DNA of 64,000 nucleotides from Watersipora subatra (taxonomy: Eukaryota; Bryozoa; Gymnolaemata; Cheilostomatida; Watersiporidae): assembly GCF_963576615.1 (NCBI RefSeq), contig NC_088709.1:21469243-21533242 (forward strand), read 5' to 3'. The position numbers were made by a program, and so were the translations under genes. Of this stretch, positions 12,072-24,298 are shown piece by piece (position 1 is the stretch's first letter; every line of letters starts with the position of its first letter). The notes beneath the pieces are model-generated. The model was not told the DNA's origin. It saw only the letters and a list, made by a program, of their open reading frames with translations, and did no database searches.

Positions 12072-15000
12072 CTAGAGTTTTGCCTTACGATTGATAAACT
12101 GCATTGCAGCTTCCAATGCTGCAGGTTTTGCAAATAGCTCCTGAAGGACTTGATCTTCATGGCGGTTTACCTTGTGAAGATGGTCTCTTATGGACTGTGA
12201 TCGAATCAATTGTCGGCCAGCAGCGAGTGCCTGCAATAGAGCATGGGACTTTAAGTAGTAGAACTATGGAGACTTTGTAATGCTATATTCCTAATTTTTT
12301 TATGGATACATGTACATGTATATCTACAGTATATACATAAACTTTATTGCTTTTCTGTTGGTATGTTGTTCGTGTGTCCAGTTATGGCTATAAAGTTTTA
12401 AGAACTCACAACCTCCAGTTTTGCAGACAGGCTTTTTATTCAATACATTACACTGTCCAACTGGGTTTACAATGGAATAAATTGGGCGCATACTTATTAC
12501 ACATGCCAATCTGTCATGACTTCACGCTTAACACTGCAGCTAGCATTATGTGTGAAGCCATAGCAAAAAATAATGCATGCCCATACGGGAAAAAAATGCT
12601 TGAACACACTTGCCCAACAACACTAATGCAATAATATATATCTGTAGTAGGTACTGCAGCCGGTAGAGTAAGAATTACATAGAAATAAGCATGGTACACA
12701 TCAATAAACACAGTAGTCAGAAATAAACAAACACCTTTATTTAAAGTTAGAATGTTGTTGAATATGTTAATTAAAAGCAAATCTTCTGGACAAGAGCTTT
12801 TTACTACCCGCGCCACGCCGGGTATTCATCTAGTTTTCACTATAAAAAGAGCCATGCATAGTAGCCAATAGCACTTTCACAAGTGCTTTATGCGTCCGTA
12901 TTATAACCAATGTAATAACTATGTGCACAGTTGTTCCATTGTATGAAAAGTAGGCTGTGTCGTGTAGTGGATAGAAAAGCCCGTCTGCAGAATTGGAGGT
13001 TCTGAGTTCAACTCCAGTACAAAGAGGTTTTTGCGATCCTAAAACTTTATCGCTATAACCAGACATACAAACAACAGATGAAAACACTGAAATTTATATA
13101 CAGTCAAACATGGAAAAATCGCCCTCGGATAGCTCGAACACATGGTTAACTCGAATGGTTTCTTTGGTCCGTTCCCATGTAATGATAAATTGCTTTAGAT
13201 AACTCGACCTAAACTCTGTTAACTCGAACAGTTTTTTGCTCAACGGCGACCGAAACGGTTATCGCTTTAGAAAATCACTTTATTCCAAGTCATAGAGGTA
13301 AACCTCAACTTTTCGTAATTCATAGGCGTCGTTATTACCATCATCGGCAAAATATTTTTGTCAACGACTTTTCTAAAGGTTTGATGTAAATTGATTTTTA
13401 CCAAACATCCGCTTAGGGATGGCCCTTCGGAGGCAAGGATAAGTGAGGTAACCTTTGCATAAACTTCAAGAAAAATCAGCAAAATTGATCTTGTTTAAAA
13501 CGCTCAAAAGAGAAAGATGTTTTTTTTCTTCTTAACATTATTAATTTCAATAAATTTGTGAAGCTATTTCAATAAAAATAACCATTTTCATTTTGTCCCG
13601 AAACTAACGCACTATTTCACACTCAACTACCAACTAAAGTCAAACGCGACAGAGTAGCAATGAAAATAGTTACTTTTTGAACTGACAACAACCTAGCTTA
13701 CGTTAGAAAACTCAAATTTCAAACCTCAAACCATATACTTCATAGCAATTGGCCAATGAAAATGAACCAAAAAAGCGGATGAACAAAATTTGCCCCGAAA
13801 CTGACTCAAAGTTCGATCCCACTGTTCGAGAATGATGCTTTGTTGATAGGAATATCTCAGTTGCATTTGATGATAGTAACCTAAAGTTTGTATAGACAAT
13901 TATTTACTGATATCTCATTCACCTACTAGGCTGGGGACTACATTGACACACCATTTGTCCCAAAACTGACAACTGTGATTGTGCTCGTGTTCTTTTTCAC
14001 ACGATTTCTGATGTAACCGATCTGTTGCATTTTGCTGTTTCATTATCGATTTCTGCAAATTTGTGTATTGTATCTTAACGTTTAATGCTTGCGATGTTTT
14101 AAGAGCAAAACATAAGAAATGTTTAGTTTTCGTTATATTTTTTCAACATCATAAATAAAAAACTTTTTATTAAAACTAAACTCCGTCTATATCTACTTGT
14201 TTTTATTCATAGCATGCAATATATAGTACATTTTATGGTGTAAAATGTTAGAAAAATAACTTTACTGAAGTCGTTTTGTCGACTTGAAACGAATTAAAAT
14301 TAACATACATTAATTCTAATGGAAATACAGTGAAACTCGGATAACTCCCCCTCGGATAACTCGAAAACAAGGTTAACTCAACGTATTTGTTTGGCTCGTT
14401 CCCACGCAATGATAAATGGCTTTAGATAACTCGACCGAAACTCCGTTAACTCGAACAGTTTTCTGCCAAACGGCTACCGAGACGGTTGTTACTTATCGCT
14501 TTAGAATATCACTTTATTCCAAACCATAGAAATAGACAACGACTTTTAGTAGTTCTTAAGCCTCGTTATTACCAACATCGGCAAAATATTTTCATTAACG
14601 ACTTTTCTAAAGGTTTGCAAAAATCAAATTTTACCAAACATCTGCTTAGCGATAACCCTCCGAAAGCAAGAAAAGCGAGGTAAAATTCGAATAAATTTAA
14701 AGTAAAATCGGCAAAATTGATAATGGGTTTTTAATAGTAAAGCAGTTTTGTAATAGCTGACTTACTGCAAAATTGATCTTGGTTAAAACGCTCGGTAGAA
14801 AAATACATATGTATTTTTTCAGAGCGTTTTAACCGCGATCAAGTTTTGCCAATTTTAATCTAAAAAACGTTCTGGCAATAACATCACCTCAAACAACAAA
14901 CCAATCTCAAGCGATAGAAAAATCTCTATACTTTTTGATAAAAAAGTTATAAACTTAACATTAGAAGCATTTAATTTGAAACAAGCCATTTATGCTTTTG

Positions 15001-18000
15001 ATTTATATTAAAGTTTGTATTTATACATGTATCTACTAACAAATAAATAAATACATGGACTTGCGACAGTGCTCTGATAACTTGAACGCTCTGATAACTC
15101 GAACACTTTCGCTCGGTCCCGTGAAGTTCGAGTTATCCATGTTTGACTGTATATTCTAACTGAATGCCCGGTGTTGCCTGGGTAATAAAAGTTTTTGCAC
15201 AAAAAATTTATTTTTATTTAACATGTAGCAACAGTTACCATTTTAACTTTCAAACTTCATGTCAAGAGAAAAGTGTTTCGCGCAATTTAAATAAATTTAG
15301 AGAAAAATTAAAACTGTTTAAAAGGTTTTTAAACTTTGTCCAACAACTGTAACTTTAAACTTCATATCAGGAGGAAAATGTTTTGTGCAGGACAACTAAA
15401 TTAAGAAACAAAATAAAACAAATATAAAGGTGTTTAAATGTAAATGTGAAATAATTAGCAAGTAAATCAAGCTAAATTAAGTCGGTTCTGCTACGATTAC
15501 AATAAAATATGATTCAGTAATGATACCATTAATACAAACTGAGAAAACAAAATAAAAATTCTGATTATATTGAATTAATAATAACAATTTTTGCATAGAA
15601 GTGTGCGGTTATAAAAAGGTTACTGTTCCAGCAGAAGCTATCCATCAAAACTTTGAATACGACGATACTGGTACCTCTCAACACTGGTACAAATGTGAAA
15701 ATGGGATATCAGACTGTCTTTGTTTGACCAAACAGAGAGGGAATGTAGAGGCTATTTCTATTTGAGATAATACAATTGTCCGCGTGAAAAGTATTGACTT
15801 TAATCGTGATTTAGCAATTGAACCTAACGAAAAACCAGAAATAGAAGTTCACGAAAACACAAAAAAGCATCGTCATTCATAGAGTTAATAGAATGCATTG
15901 TTTTAATTAATACGTCATCTAGCGTGTGCTTACGCTATACGGTATATGATAATGTCATTGATCAATACCCCTTGTATAGCTCAGTGGTTGAGCACGTGGA
16001 TTTAAAACTTGCGGTTGCAATGTTGTGAGTTCAAATCCATCAGAATGTGGAATTTTAATTCCAAGATTTTAGTATTTATAACTGGACATACACAGACACA
16101 CAAATGGTGATGCCTTACGTCATTATTTAGTTGAGAGAACTCCTTGACAATTGCTCGGGTGTTTGCCTGAAACCCATCGCTTGGAATAATTCTGGAAACA
16201 AGACCCCAATCTAACATTTCTTGAACAGTAGCTTTTTTGTTGAACATGAGCATCTCAGCCGCCTGCACAGAAAAACACAGAGTTAATCCTAGGAGTTAAA
16301 CATAACAGAGTAGGAAGAAATATGCTGTCGTTACCTTGGCTAAGTTAAACCTAACTGAATAACAAATTTAAACATCACAGCAGATATTAAATGCTTTATT
16401 TGATGGGTGAAAGCTCTACAATCACAAAAACTTAGCCATTTGAATTAATTTGAAGAAAAGTTTTCAATGAAGGCTTTCTTAACCTGGCCAACCTACATAC
16501 CACTATCTACTACATTCATCTACCCAAATTCATGTGTCATCATGTTTGTAGACAAGAATCCACGAGTATAGCCCTATACTAGTGACTAAAGAGCAGAAGG
16601 TGTAGAGCTTCCATTCCAATTTTCTCAGACTGTAAGTGAAGCGGCAAGGATAAAGCTGCGGAAGAGTATAATTTATGCCACATGATTATCACTCATATAT
16701 TCATGAGTACTATAAGCACCAATCATGGTTCACTACAGTTATGCTGCATTGTATGTTCCACTATCATAATAGATATGTCACCTTTCATACTGCTAATAAA
16801 ACTAAAGTTGCTAAAGTATGTCCTTCTGTGACACGAGTGGTGAAGTGTCCTTCTGTGACACGAGTGGTGAAGTGTCCTTCTGTGACACGACTGGTGAAGT
16901 GTCCTTCTGTGACACGACTGGTGAAGTGTCCTTCTGTGACACGACTGGTGAAGTGTTACTCATGTGACACGAGTGGTGAAGTGTTACTCATGTGAAAGCT
17001 GAGGACAGGTTCCGGTTCCATTCATGCACACTTCGGTTTATATCAACTTCTTTTCAAACAACCATTGTAACTAGCATGCCATGAACAATGCTTTCTTTCT
17101 AGAATGCACTGTAGGTGAGTACTTACCCTGCTGTAGCCCATAATCTTTGGAAATAAATAAGAAGAACAGGCCTCCGCACAGAGCGCTAGTCGAGTGAATG
17201 GTGTGTAGAAGGTTGCCTGCAAAAAGGAAAAGCAATCTATCTCAAAGTTTGCTTAGACAGAAGATAAGCTGGATCATATGCAGCGCAACCATTTAGTACT
17301 ATGTGAAGATTTGTGTTCCAGGCTGAAATCTACATCAGAGCAACAATGAAAAACTGAATAATGAAAAACTGAATAATAAAAACTGAATAATGAAAAACTG
17401 AATAATAAAAAAAATAATAAAAAACTGAATAATACAAAACTGAATAATACAAAACTGACTAATGAAAAACTGAATAATGAAAAACCGAATAATGAGAAGC
17501 CGAATAATAAAAAACTGAATAATAAAAAACCGAATAATGAAAAACCGAATAATGAAAAACTGACTAATGAAAAACTGAATAATGAAAAACTGAATAATGA
17601 AAAACTGAATAATACAAATCTGAATAACGAAAAACTGAATAATGAAAAACTGACTAATGAAAAACTGACTAATGAAAAACTGAATAATGAAAAACTGAAT
17701 GAAAAACTGCATAATGAAAAACTGAATAATGAAAAACTGAATAACGAAAAACTGAATAACGAAAAACTGAATAATGAAAAACTGACTAATGAAAAACTGA
17801 CTAATGAAAAACTGAATAATGAAAAACTGAATAATGAAAAACTGAATAATAAAAAACTGAATAATGAAAAACTGAATAATACAAAACTGAATAATACAAA
17901 ACTGACTAATGAAAAACCGAAAAATGAAAAGCCGAATAATGAAAAACCGAATAATGAAAAACCGAATAATGAAAAACCGAATAATGAAAAACCGAATAAT

Positions 18001-21000
18001 GAAAAACCGAATAATGAAAAACCGAATAATGAAAAACCGAATAATGAAAAACCGAATAATGAAAAGGTCCTATACGAGGCTCATTCAGCAGTTGGTCTCT
18101 ACTCTAATAAATTGAAATTTCTGTTGCTAAGTACAACTTATGCACACACAATTGGCTAATATCTCAGTGTGAAATAGTGTTCTTGTAGGATGAAGTTGGT
18201 AGGACTAGGTTATTTTGAGGTCTCCAGTTTCTTAAAAGTGGATTAGTGGAATCTTTGTATAATAAAATTTATTTTATAAAAGATATGTAAAGAAAATAAA
18301 TTAATAAAATAATTTTAGAAATCAACCAAAAAAATTTTCTAATGTGACTTTACCTTGACACAGAGAACAGAAACAGAGACTTCCAGTTGCATAAAAAATG
18401 GACAATGTGGAAGTGGTTATAGATATGCATATAAAAAGCATAAACTACTGTAATTTAGTACTTGAGAGAGTAATATAATCTAGTTGATTTCGTTATTTGT
18501 CACACTTTATTTCAGACTTTTCACTATACCTATCAAAAGCCACGCTTCAAGAAACTGAACGTCATACTTAGGAAATTACTTTAGGAGTGGAGTCAAGTCA
18601 ATTATTATGACAAAGATGTTTACTTATTACACTGGAAATTTGCTATTTTAATACAATCTAAAATAGAGGCTCCACTGTAGTAAATTTCAATCTATATCCA
18701 TGGTGTCTTCTGATTCATGGTTTGGGTCAGAAGGAGACAATCTTTAATATTCATAATGAAACGTTCAGCGTGTCCGATATGTCAATTAAAAAACTATAAG
18801 ATCAGCGTTTTATCGCTCCGGTCAAGTTAAACTAACAAATTCAGCTATTATTACAAATATTAAATGCTTTATTAGATTGCTGAATTGAAAGATGCAATAA
18901 TTACAAAACTTCAACTATCACGGATTAAGTTGAAGCACTGAAGGAAAGTCCTCAAAGGTCCTATTGGACTATGTTCAGGTCACATTGTACACATTTTACT
19001 GTTAACTAGTCTTTCATGTAGAATTTAAGGTCATATAACGAGGGCTAAGAATTACATGTACAGTGGTGTGCATAAACTTGGAATCATCACCAGTTAAATC
19101 TTCAAGTATGTATGTTTATATGCTGTTGTCTAAGGAATTCTTTGGAGTTAAGTGCCTCAACCCCATCAATATATATATCATTTGAAAGGGAAATTTCTGA
19201 AGAACAAGATGATGCCAAATATTCGAAAATATTCTCAGATTTTTATCGCTGGGGGTGGATCTACCGAAAGGCAGACTTATTGCAGGCTATGAATGTTGTT
19301 AGTGAAAATTGATAAAATAGGATACAAACAAACTCTTTTATACAAATTGGTGGCCCTGAAAAGGGCCACCAATTAATACACCATAATTAATCTGTTTACA
19401 GATTAATACACCATAATTAAAACCACCAATTAATACACCATAATTAAAACACCATAATTAATCTGTTTAATAGGATTAATATAAATCACTCTGAAATGAT
19501 TGTGTTAAATCAATCATTGCATTGTTTGAAAGCACATCTTCTGCTGATCAGATTGATATATAATATCTGGCATGGCATCATAATTGGCGGGAAAATAGAA
19601 AGCAAATGGAAGATCCATTCGATATAGAGTGAACAAAACAATGTGATTCCAAGTTTATGCACACCACTGTATATGCATATCTCATCATGGCTAAAAGAAC
19701 AATTCAGGTATTGTGAGTGTAAGGTTTATGTAAAGGTCTTTCTTCGTATTACGTAAAAAATTCCATATAACGTAAAGCGTTAACTAGTTGCTAAATTTAG
19801 TTGCCATTGGCTAAGTTTATTTACCTGATGAATTTGAGTAACTCAAGCTAGTAACTTAAATTAGTCTAAATCTTCATTATAATAAGAGCCTGTCGGCATC
19901 TGTCTGAAGCCAGCTTGCTTATAAGTTATAATCATTAGTGGCTTATAATCGTAACGTCAAATGTAATGCAGTAGCAACCAATAGTAAGCCTAGTAAGCAT
20001 AAGTATGCGCAGCTTGTTGTAATTGTGCTGCAAAATAAAATCCACAATTATCCCATAGTATGGCAAAGACTGTATTGGATAGCCCTGTCTGTCTGCAGAA
20101 CTGGTGGCTCCAGATCCAAGTCCAGTCAAAGCAGTTTTCGTAGCTAGATGCAAGTCACTATAACTGGACACACAAATGACAGACCAACAAACAAACACTG
20201 AGATATATAAAGATAAATAAGTGTAGTCATTAGGATTTAGTAAAGAATGATGTACTCACAGTGTCAGAGGCTATGACAAGGTCAAAGTGGGGGAGCATTG
20301 TCACACCCATACCAACAGCTGGCCCATTGACTAAAGCTATCATTGGCTTGGCCATGTCTATCAGTAAGTCAATCAAGTCTCTACAAATATTAGGACCCTC
20401 CTCTATTGACTTGTGTTAGCAACAGGACAATTATTTTATCAGTGATATCCTGTATGATCTGCAGGAATAGCGAATCAACTGACTGGATGAACCATTCTAT
20501 TGTAACACAAAGTTCCAGTGAGCGCTGATGAGAAATCACAGCAATGCTTCTAGTTATCGGCTTTTCATAAATGCGGGTTGCTAATTCGGGTTATCTGGAT
20601 GGTATGAGTGATACATGTGAGTTGTTTGCACAATATAGTGGTGGGTTATATATATATACATATACACAGATGCATGCCCGGCGTTACTCGGGTAATAAAA
20701 AAGCATTTGGACACAAAATCTATTTTCATCTAACATATACAACATTTACCACTCTAACTTGTCAACTTCATATCATGAGAAAAGTATTTTTTGTGCAGTT
20801 CAAATGAATTAGGAAAAAAACACAACAACTGTAAAGGTTTTCAAACTTTTTCAAACATCTGTAACTTTTAAATTTCATAACTTGCAAGAATTGTTTCGTT
20901 GAAATAAATTACGAAGAAAAATAAAACTGTAAATGTGTTTAAATGTTAAATCATTAGCAAGTAATGGCTAAATATAGTGTTTTGCTGCAACTACAATAAC

Positions 21001-24000
21001 AATACAACACAAAAACTTTTCTCATGATATGTAGTTTGAAAGTTAGAATGGCAAATGTTGTTATATGTTAAATACAAATCAATTTTCTGACCAAAGACTT
21101 TTTTATTACCCGGGCAACGCCGGGTAGCACAGCTAGTAAAAGTATATATATAAGTTGCTCTATAACATAAGAGTTTATATACATGTATATGCATATATTC
21201 CATACATATAAGCATACTCAGAACTCCAATTAGTAACACACACACATGCGCCATATACAGATAGATAGCCTTCAAAAGCATGTACAGAATTTATCATTGT
21301 AGTCTGTCATTCTAAAGAATGAAAGATTATGCATGCAGGCTATCTGGACATTATAAACAAGAGTTACTTAAAATGTTATCTCTATGTCATAGCTTGAAGT
21401 TTCATAGATACATAAACTGAAGTACTTAAGTGAGTATTACTTACCTAAATGATGCGAATCGATCAGCACTTGAAGGATTAGTGAAGTTGTTTTGATCATT
21501 CCCACTTGTGAAGTACTTGCCATTGCCTACAAAGTGAAATATTTTAGCACTGAATTGAGAGCTGTTTGTACATAGCTATATACATAAAGTTATGTTACAT
21601 AAAGTTATGTTACATAGAGTTATGTTACATAGAGTTATGTTACATAGAGTTATGTTACATAGAGTTATGTTACATAGAGTTATGTTACATAGAGTTATGT
21701 TACATAGAGTTATGTTACATAGAGTTATGTTACATAGAGTTATGTTACTCATGTCAATAAAGTTGAGATTCTACAACACTACATTGCATATTGTAAACTA
21801 ACTGTTGGTTTAATGGTGAACCTAAACCTGTAGCATAAATTGCCCTGTTTCTACTGCCTTACTGTAATGCCAGTGTGTTCAGAACAGAAGTCCTAAATAT
21901 TTTTTGTGGTTTGTCATTGATTTGATATAAAACATCCATATTTAAAACTTATCCATAATTCAAAATAAGCAAGTGACAAAAAGCAATGGTCATTAAGCTG
22001 TTGTCAAGAAGTTATTGTCGATAAGCACTTGCTGTAAGCAACTGTCAATAAGCAGTTTTCAATAAGTGACTGTCACAAGTAATTGTAAAATAACAATTGC
22101 CAATAAAAATTGTCAATAAGCTATCATCAATAAGCATTTGTAAGCAACCAATTGGTGATAAGCAATTGTCAATTAGCAACTGTAAATAGCGATTGTAAAT
22201 AAGCAACGGTGAATAAGCAATCGTCAATAAGGAACTTTCATAAGCAATTGCTAATAAGCAATTGCCAATAAGCATTTGCCAATAAGTAATTGGCACTAAA
22301 AAATTGGCAATAAGCAATTGTCAATAAACTACTGTTAATTACCTGTTAATACCACCATCTTGCAGCTTGCATCCGCATTGGCTGACTGTAAGGTTGGCAC
22401 AATTTCATCATACATCTACAACAATTGCTACAGAGCTTATTCCAAAGACAAAAGTGTAGATAACTCACTCTGTTTAGGTATTTGAGTTATTTAACTGTGC
22501 ATGTTAGATAACAGTTTACAAGTTTAGATTGCTCTAAACTTGTAAACTTCAAGCTCAATATTTCAAAATCAAGCTCCATAATTTTGTGAGAATTATGTAA
22601 TAAAATACAATTCAAGGACTGTCAAGGTTAAACTAATTGTAAACCCGCTTTTGATATAAAAAATGAGCCATTTTGAAAAACATAGAGAATAATAACCAAT
22701 CACTAAAGAGTTACTATCATATCCTATACTGACTAACTTAAAAATGAAGAATAATATGTTGTCTTTAGAATAAACAATTGTGCGGCTTTACTTTACCTAC
22801 AGTGAAAGTCGCATGCCACAGATCAATTATCATATATGTACCTACCGGATCTGTTATAATCGCTGGTCAACTGATCAATAGCCAATAGTTAGTGTTTGCC
22901 AATAATTATGTACATATATTAGTGTTAACGGCTGGTCACATGTTCTGTCGGTGGCATAGTGGTCTAGCACGTGTGACCTCCAAACAACAGATTAGGGTTC
23001 TATTCCCAAATAAGGTGACAGCAATGACATCCAACCTTGCATTGCTCTCTGCCCAACTGGCCACTTGTTGCTACTAGACTCAAACATGACCAGCCAAGAT
23101 CACAGAGCCGATGTTTGTGTAACAATGCAGTTAAAAACATGAACACAACCTCTGCTTGCAGTAAGCTATGCAGATACCATACTCGATCTTTAAGGGATCG
23201 CTCACACACATACTTCTGGTAATTTATGCTTGAAAGGAAATGGATGCATTTGCTATTGTTGTTGTCTATTTGATAAATAAATTTAACAAGAAATAATAAC
23301 AAGAGCTATTTTCCACAAAAGAAGCTATATGTACATGTAGGCCTAGTCAATTTCATTGTCATGGAAAATTCAGCTTAAAATAGGAACAGCAAAAATACAC
23401 CAGTAATTAGCTAATGACAAACTGTAAAATTTGATTTCATCATCTGTAAAACATAAAGACTTGACATGTAGAAATGACATCCTACCAGTTTCAGAGTGCA
23501 TCTCAAGGTTCAGCGTGTATTAACCAATATAAAATCATGAATTCGTATATTTTAAATCACTACAAAATCACTACATATATAATCCATACCACATTCCACT
23601 ACACCTGCTTGAAACAGATAGTGTTGTGAGTCACAATAAATAACCTACACGTATATCTAGTATTATTACTTTATGTAAAGATGGGGCTTTCAACTTTTAA
23701 TTTGTTTAGAATTGCAAAGATTTGTCGTTATTTAAAATTTGAAAAGAACCTTTGTAACATACAACATTAATACATAGAAGTTAAGCTAAAATCACGAACA
23801 AGATATAAGCATACTAAAACAATGTTAATTGTGGATTGTAGGAACTCTATGAAAAAACAATGTATAACTTGTTAAGTATTATACTACTCCAAAATTTGTT
23901 TGTCCAAATACTTGAATTTAAAAATCTAGTGGAAAAATAGATTTTGTAAAGCAAGTTGAGCATTTCAAATAGTCAAAGGCTACATCACATGACAACTTCA

Positions 24001-24298
24001 ACTGCAATTTTCTTTAGTATTTTAGACATAAACACATATTAATAACCTCAACTTTAGCTGACATGAAAAGAGGTTCACCGATGAGATTCTTCGACTGAAT
24101 TAAAAAACGAAAAGTTGGACATAAATTGAATGGCTGCAAGTACTGAGCTGCCAGTGTTTAAAAATGTCAAAAGGGTATAAAACCTGTGTTCCTACTAACC
24201 TGATAGTTCCAGGCATTATACTTCTCAGGTCGGTTTAATGTAATCCAGCACACACCAGGAATATCCTTGTCTACCTTTATTGTTTTAAATCCACCCAT
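12072..24298 (-). CDS. ECI2: ECI2-like peroxisomal enoyl-CoA delta isomerase (7 exons)
   Basis: Exons in transcript order: 24298-24200, 22415-22343, 21526-21445, 20380-20260, 17216-17127, 16262-16119 and 12230-12072. They total 768 nt (255 residues) and every junction is GT-AG with matching phase. The enzyme shifts 3-enoyl-CoA double bonds to trans-2-enoyl-CoA so that unsaturated fatty acids can enter beta-oxidation. Crotonase-fold landmarks are 'WITLNRPEKYNAWNY', 'VVLTGNGKYFTSGND' (oxyanion-hole region), 'KPMIALVNGPAVGMGVTML', 'YTPFTRLALCAEACSSYLF', where the Glu of 'AEACSS' matches the catalytic Glu of the ECI2/Eci1 type, and 'AAEMLMFNKKAT'. The last three residues are AKL, a canonical PTS1. 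The first Met is preceded by an in-frame TAA 24 nt upstream, so no leader or N-terminal acyl-CoA-binding domain is encoded in this exon; vertebrate ECI2 carries such a domain. Confidence 0.9.
12330..12475 (-). repeat. tRNA-derived SINE copy (family 1)
   Basis: Reverse-strand copy: the forward strand reads tail first ('ataaactttattgc'), then 'gtgtccagttatggctataa', then the complement of the B box ('aactcacaacctcc') and of the 'gtctgcaaaactgg' segment. It lies in the last intron of the ECI2-like gene. Confidence 0.6.
12700..12833 (+). mobile_element. Helitron-like 3' terminus
   Basis: The hairpin 'acccgcgccacgccgggt' is followed by 'attcatctag' and then T. A GC-rich stem, about 10 bases, and a terminal CTAG before T is the classic 3' end of Helitrons. 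The upstream 'tttttacta' matches the family at 21100-21136. The 5' end was not located. Confidence 0.55.
12895..13098 (+). repeat. tRNA-derived SINE copy (family 1)
   Basis: 'gtcgtgtagtggatagaa' (A-box region), 'ctgagttcaactccag' (B box), 'cgctataaccagacatacaa', then the tail 'aaacactgaaatttata'. Its tail ends at the TA where the pogo-like element starting at 13101 is inserted. Confidence 0.65.
13101..15149. mobile_element. Pogo/Tigger-like TIR element, composite
   Basis: The left end 'cagtcaaacatgg' follows TA (13099-13100). The right end 'ccatgtttgactg' precedes TA (15150-15151). Subterminal 'ataactcgaac' repeats are typical of pogo/Tigger-type elements. A second left end, 'cagtgaaactcggataactc' at 14328 and preceded by TA, repeats the first 400 bases in direct orientation. 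The region is thus either an 822-bp element (14328-15149) next to a truncated relative, or a nested insertion. No intact transposase frame is visible. It is related to 43375-44521. Confidence 0.75.
15156..15520 (-). mobile_element. Helitron-like element, 3' end at left
   Basis: Read on the reverse strand it ends with 'tattacccaggcaacaccgg' then 'gcattcagttag', a stem followed by a CTRR-like end (here TTAG). The body ('ttgcacaaaaaatttatttt', 'taacatgtagcaacagttac') is shared with 20690-20960. It starts five bases after the pogo-like element ends. Confidence 0.5.
15905..16108 (+). repeat. tRNA-derived SINE abutting an ECI2 splice donor
   Basis: A box 'tatagctcagtggttgagca', B box 'gtgagttcaaatcc', then 'tataactggacatacacaga'. 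The tail ends about 10 bases from the donor of the ECI2-like exon 16119-16262. This is the best preserved tRNA head in the window. Confidence 0.75.
16819..16996 (+). repeat. 27-bp minisatellite, 6-7 copies
   Basis: Unit 'gtccttctgtgacacgagtg' plus 'gtgaagt', with copies starting at 16819, 16846, 16873, 16900 and 16927. The last two change to 'gttactcatgtgacacgag'. It lies in an ECI2 intron. The open frame across it exists only because 27 is a multiple of three. Confidence 0.95.
17345..18064 (+). repeat. 15-bp minisatellite, about 48 copies
   Basis: The unit is 'gaaaaactgaataat' with many one-base variants. The right 160 bases are almost homogeneous in the variant 'gaaaaaccgaataat', which suggests a recent local expansion. 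It fills 0.7 kb of the ECI2 intron just upstream of exon 17127-17216. Confidence 0.95.
19061..19669. mobile_element. Tc1/mariner-like MITE
   Basis: The left end 'cagtggtgtgcataaacttg' and right end 'caagtttatgcacaccactg' are perfect inverted complements, each flanked by TA. The 609-bp interior carries a short 'taatacaccataattaa' repeat (about 19370-19460) and no transposase. It sits in an ECI2 intron. Confidence 0.85.
19985..20215 (+). repeat. tRNA-derived SINE copy (family 1)
   Basis: 'ctgtctgcagaactggtgg', a B-box-like 'ccagatccaagtccag', 'cactataactggacacacaa', then the tail 'aacactgagatatataaag'. It ends about 45 bases from the donor of ECI2 exon 20260-20380. Confidence 0.6.
20675..21136. 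mobile_element. Double-ended Helitron-like element
   Basis: The left end 'tgcccggcgttactcgggta' and right end 'tacccgggcaacgccgggta' are inverted copies. The right end runs on to 'gcacagctag' and T, a typical Helitron 3' terminus. Sequence just inside both ends is also inverted and homologous ('aacatatacaacatttacca' at left against the complement of 21030-21070). It therefore looks like two 3' halves facing outwards. Confidence 0.55.
21588..21749 (+). repeat. 15-bp minisatellite, about 11 copies
   Basis: Unit 'gttatgttacataga', nearly invariant after the first two copies. It lies about 60 bases upstream (transcript sense) of the ECI2 exon 21445-21526. Confidence 0.95.
21975..22325 (+). repeat. 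Degenerate 14-bp repeat array
   Basis: Many imperfect copies of 'aataagcaattgtc' and variants such as 'aataagcaattgcc'. The array runs up to about 18 bases from the donor of ECI2 exon 22343-22415. Confidence 0.8.
22940..23222 (+). repeat. tRNA-derived SINE copy (family 3)
   Basis: 'ggtggcatagtggtctagca' (A box) and 'agggttctattccc' (B-box-like) lead into a body shared with 26865-27180: 'aatgacatccaaccttg', 'gtttgtgtaacaat', 'cctctgcttgc' and 'gcagataccatactcgatct'. Confidence 0.7.

Noticed and set aside
15961-16045. A functional tRNA gene
   Set aside because: A and B boxes are good, but the acceptor and anticodon stems do not pair and a SINE body follows; it is a tRNA-derived SINE head.
17335-17712. 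125-codon open frame on the - strand
   Set aside because: It is a read-through of the 15-bp minisatellite. A period divisible by three keeps every frame open or closed as a whole, and the translation is only a repeated Q-F-F-I word.
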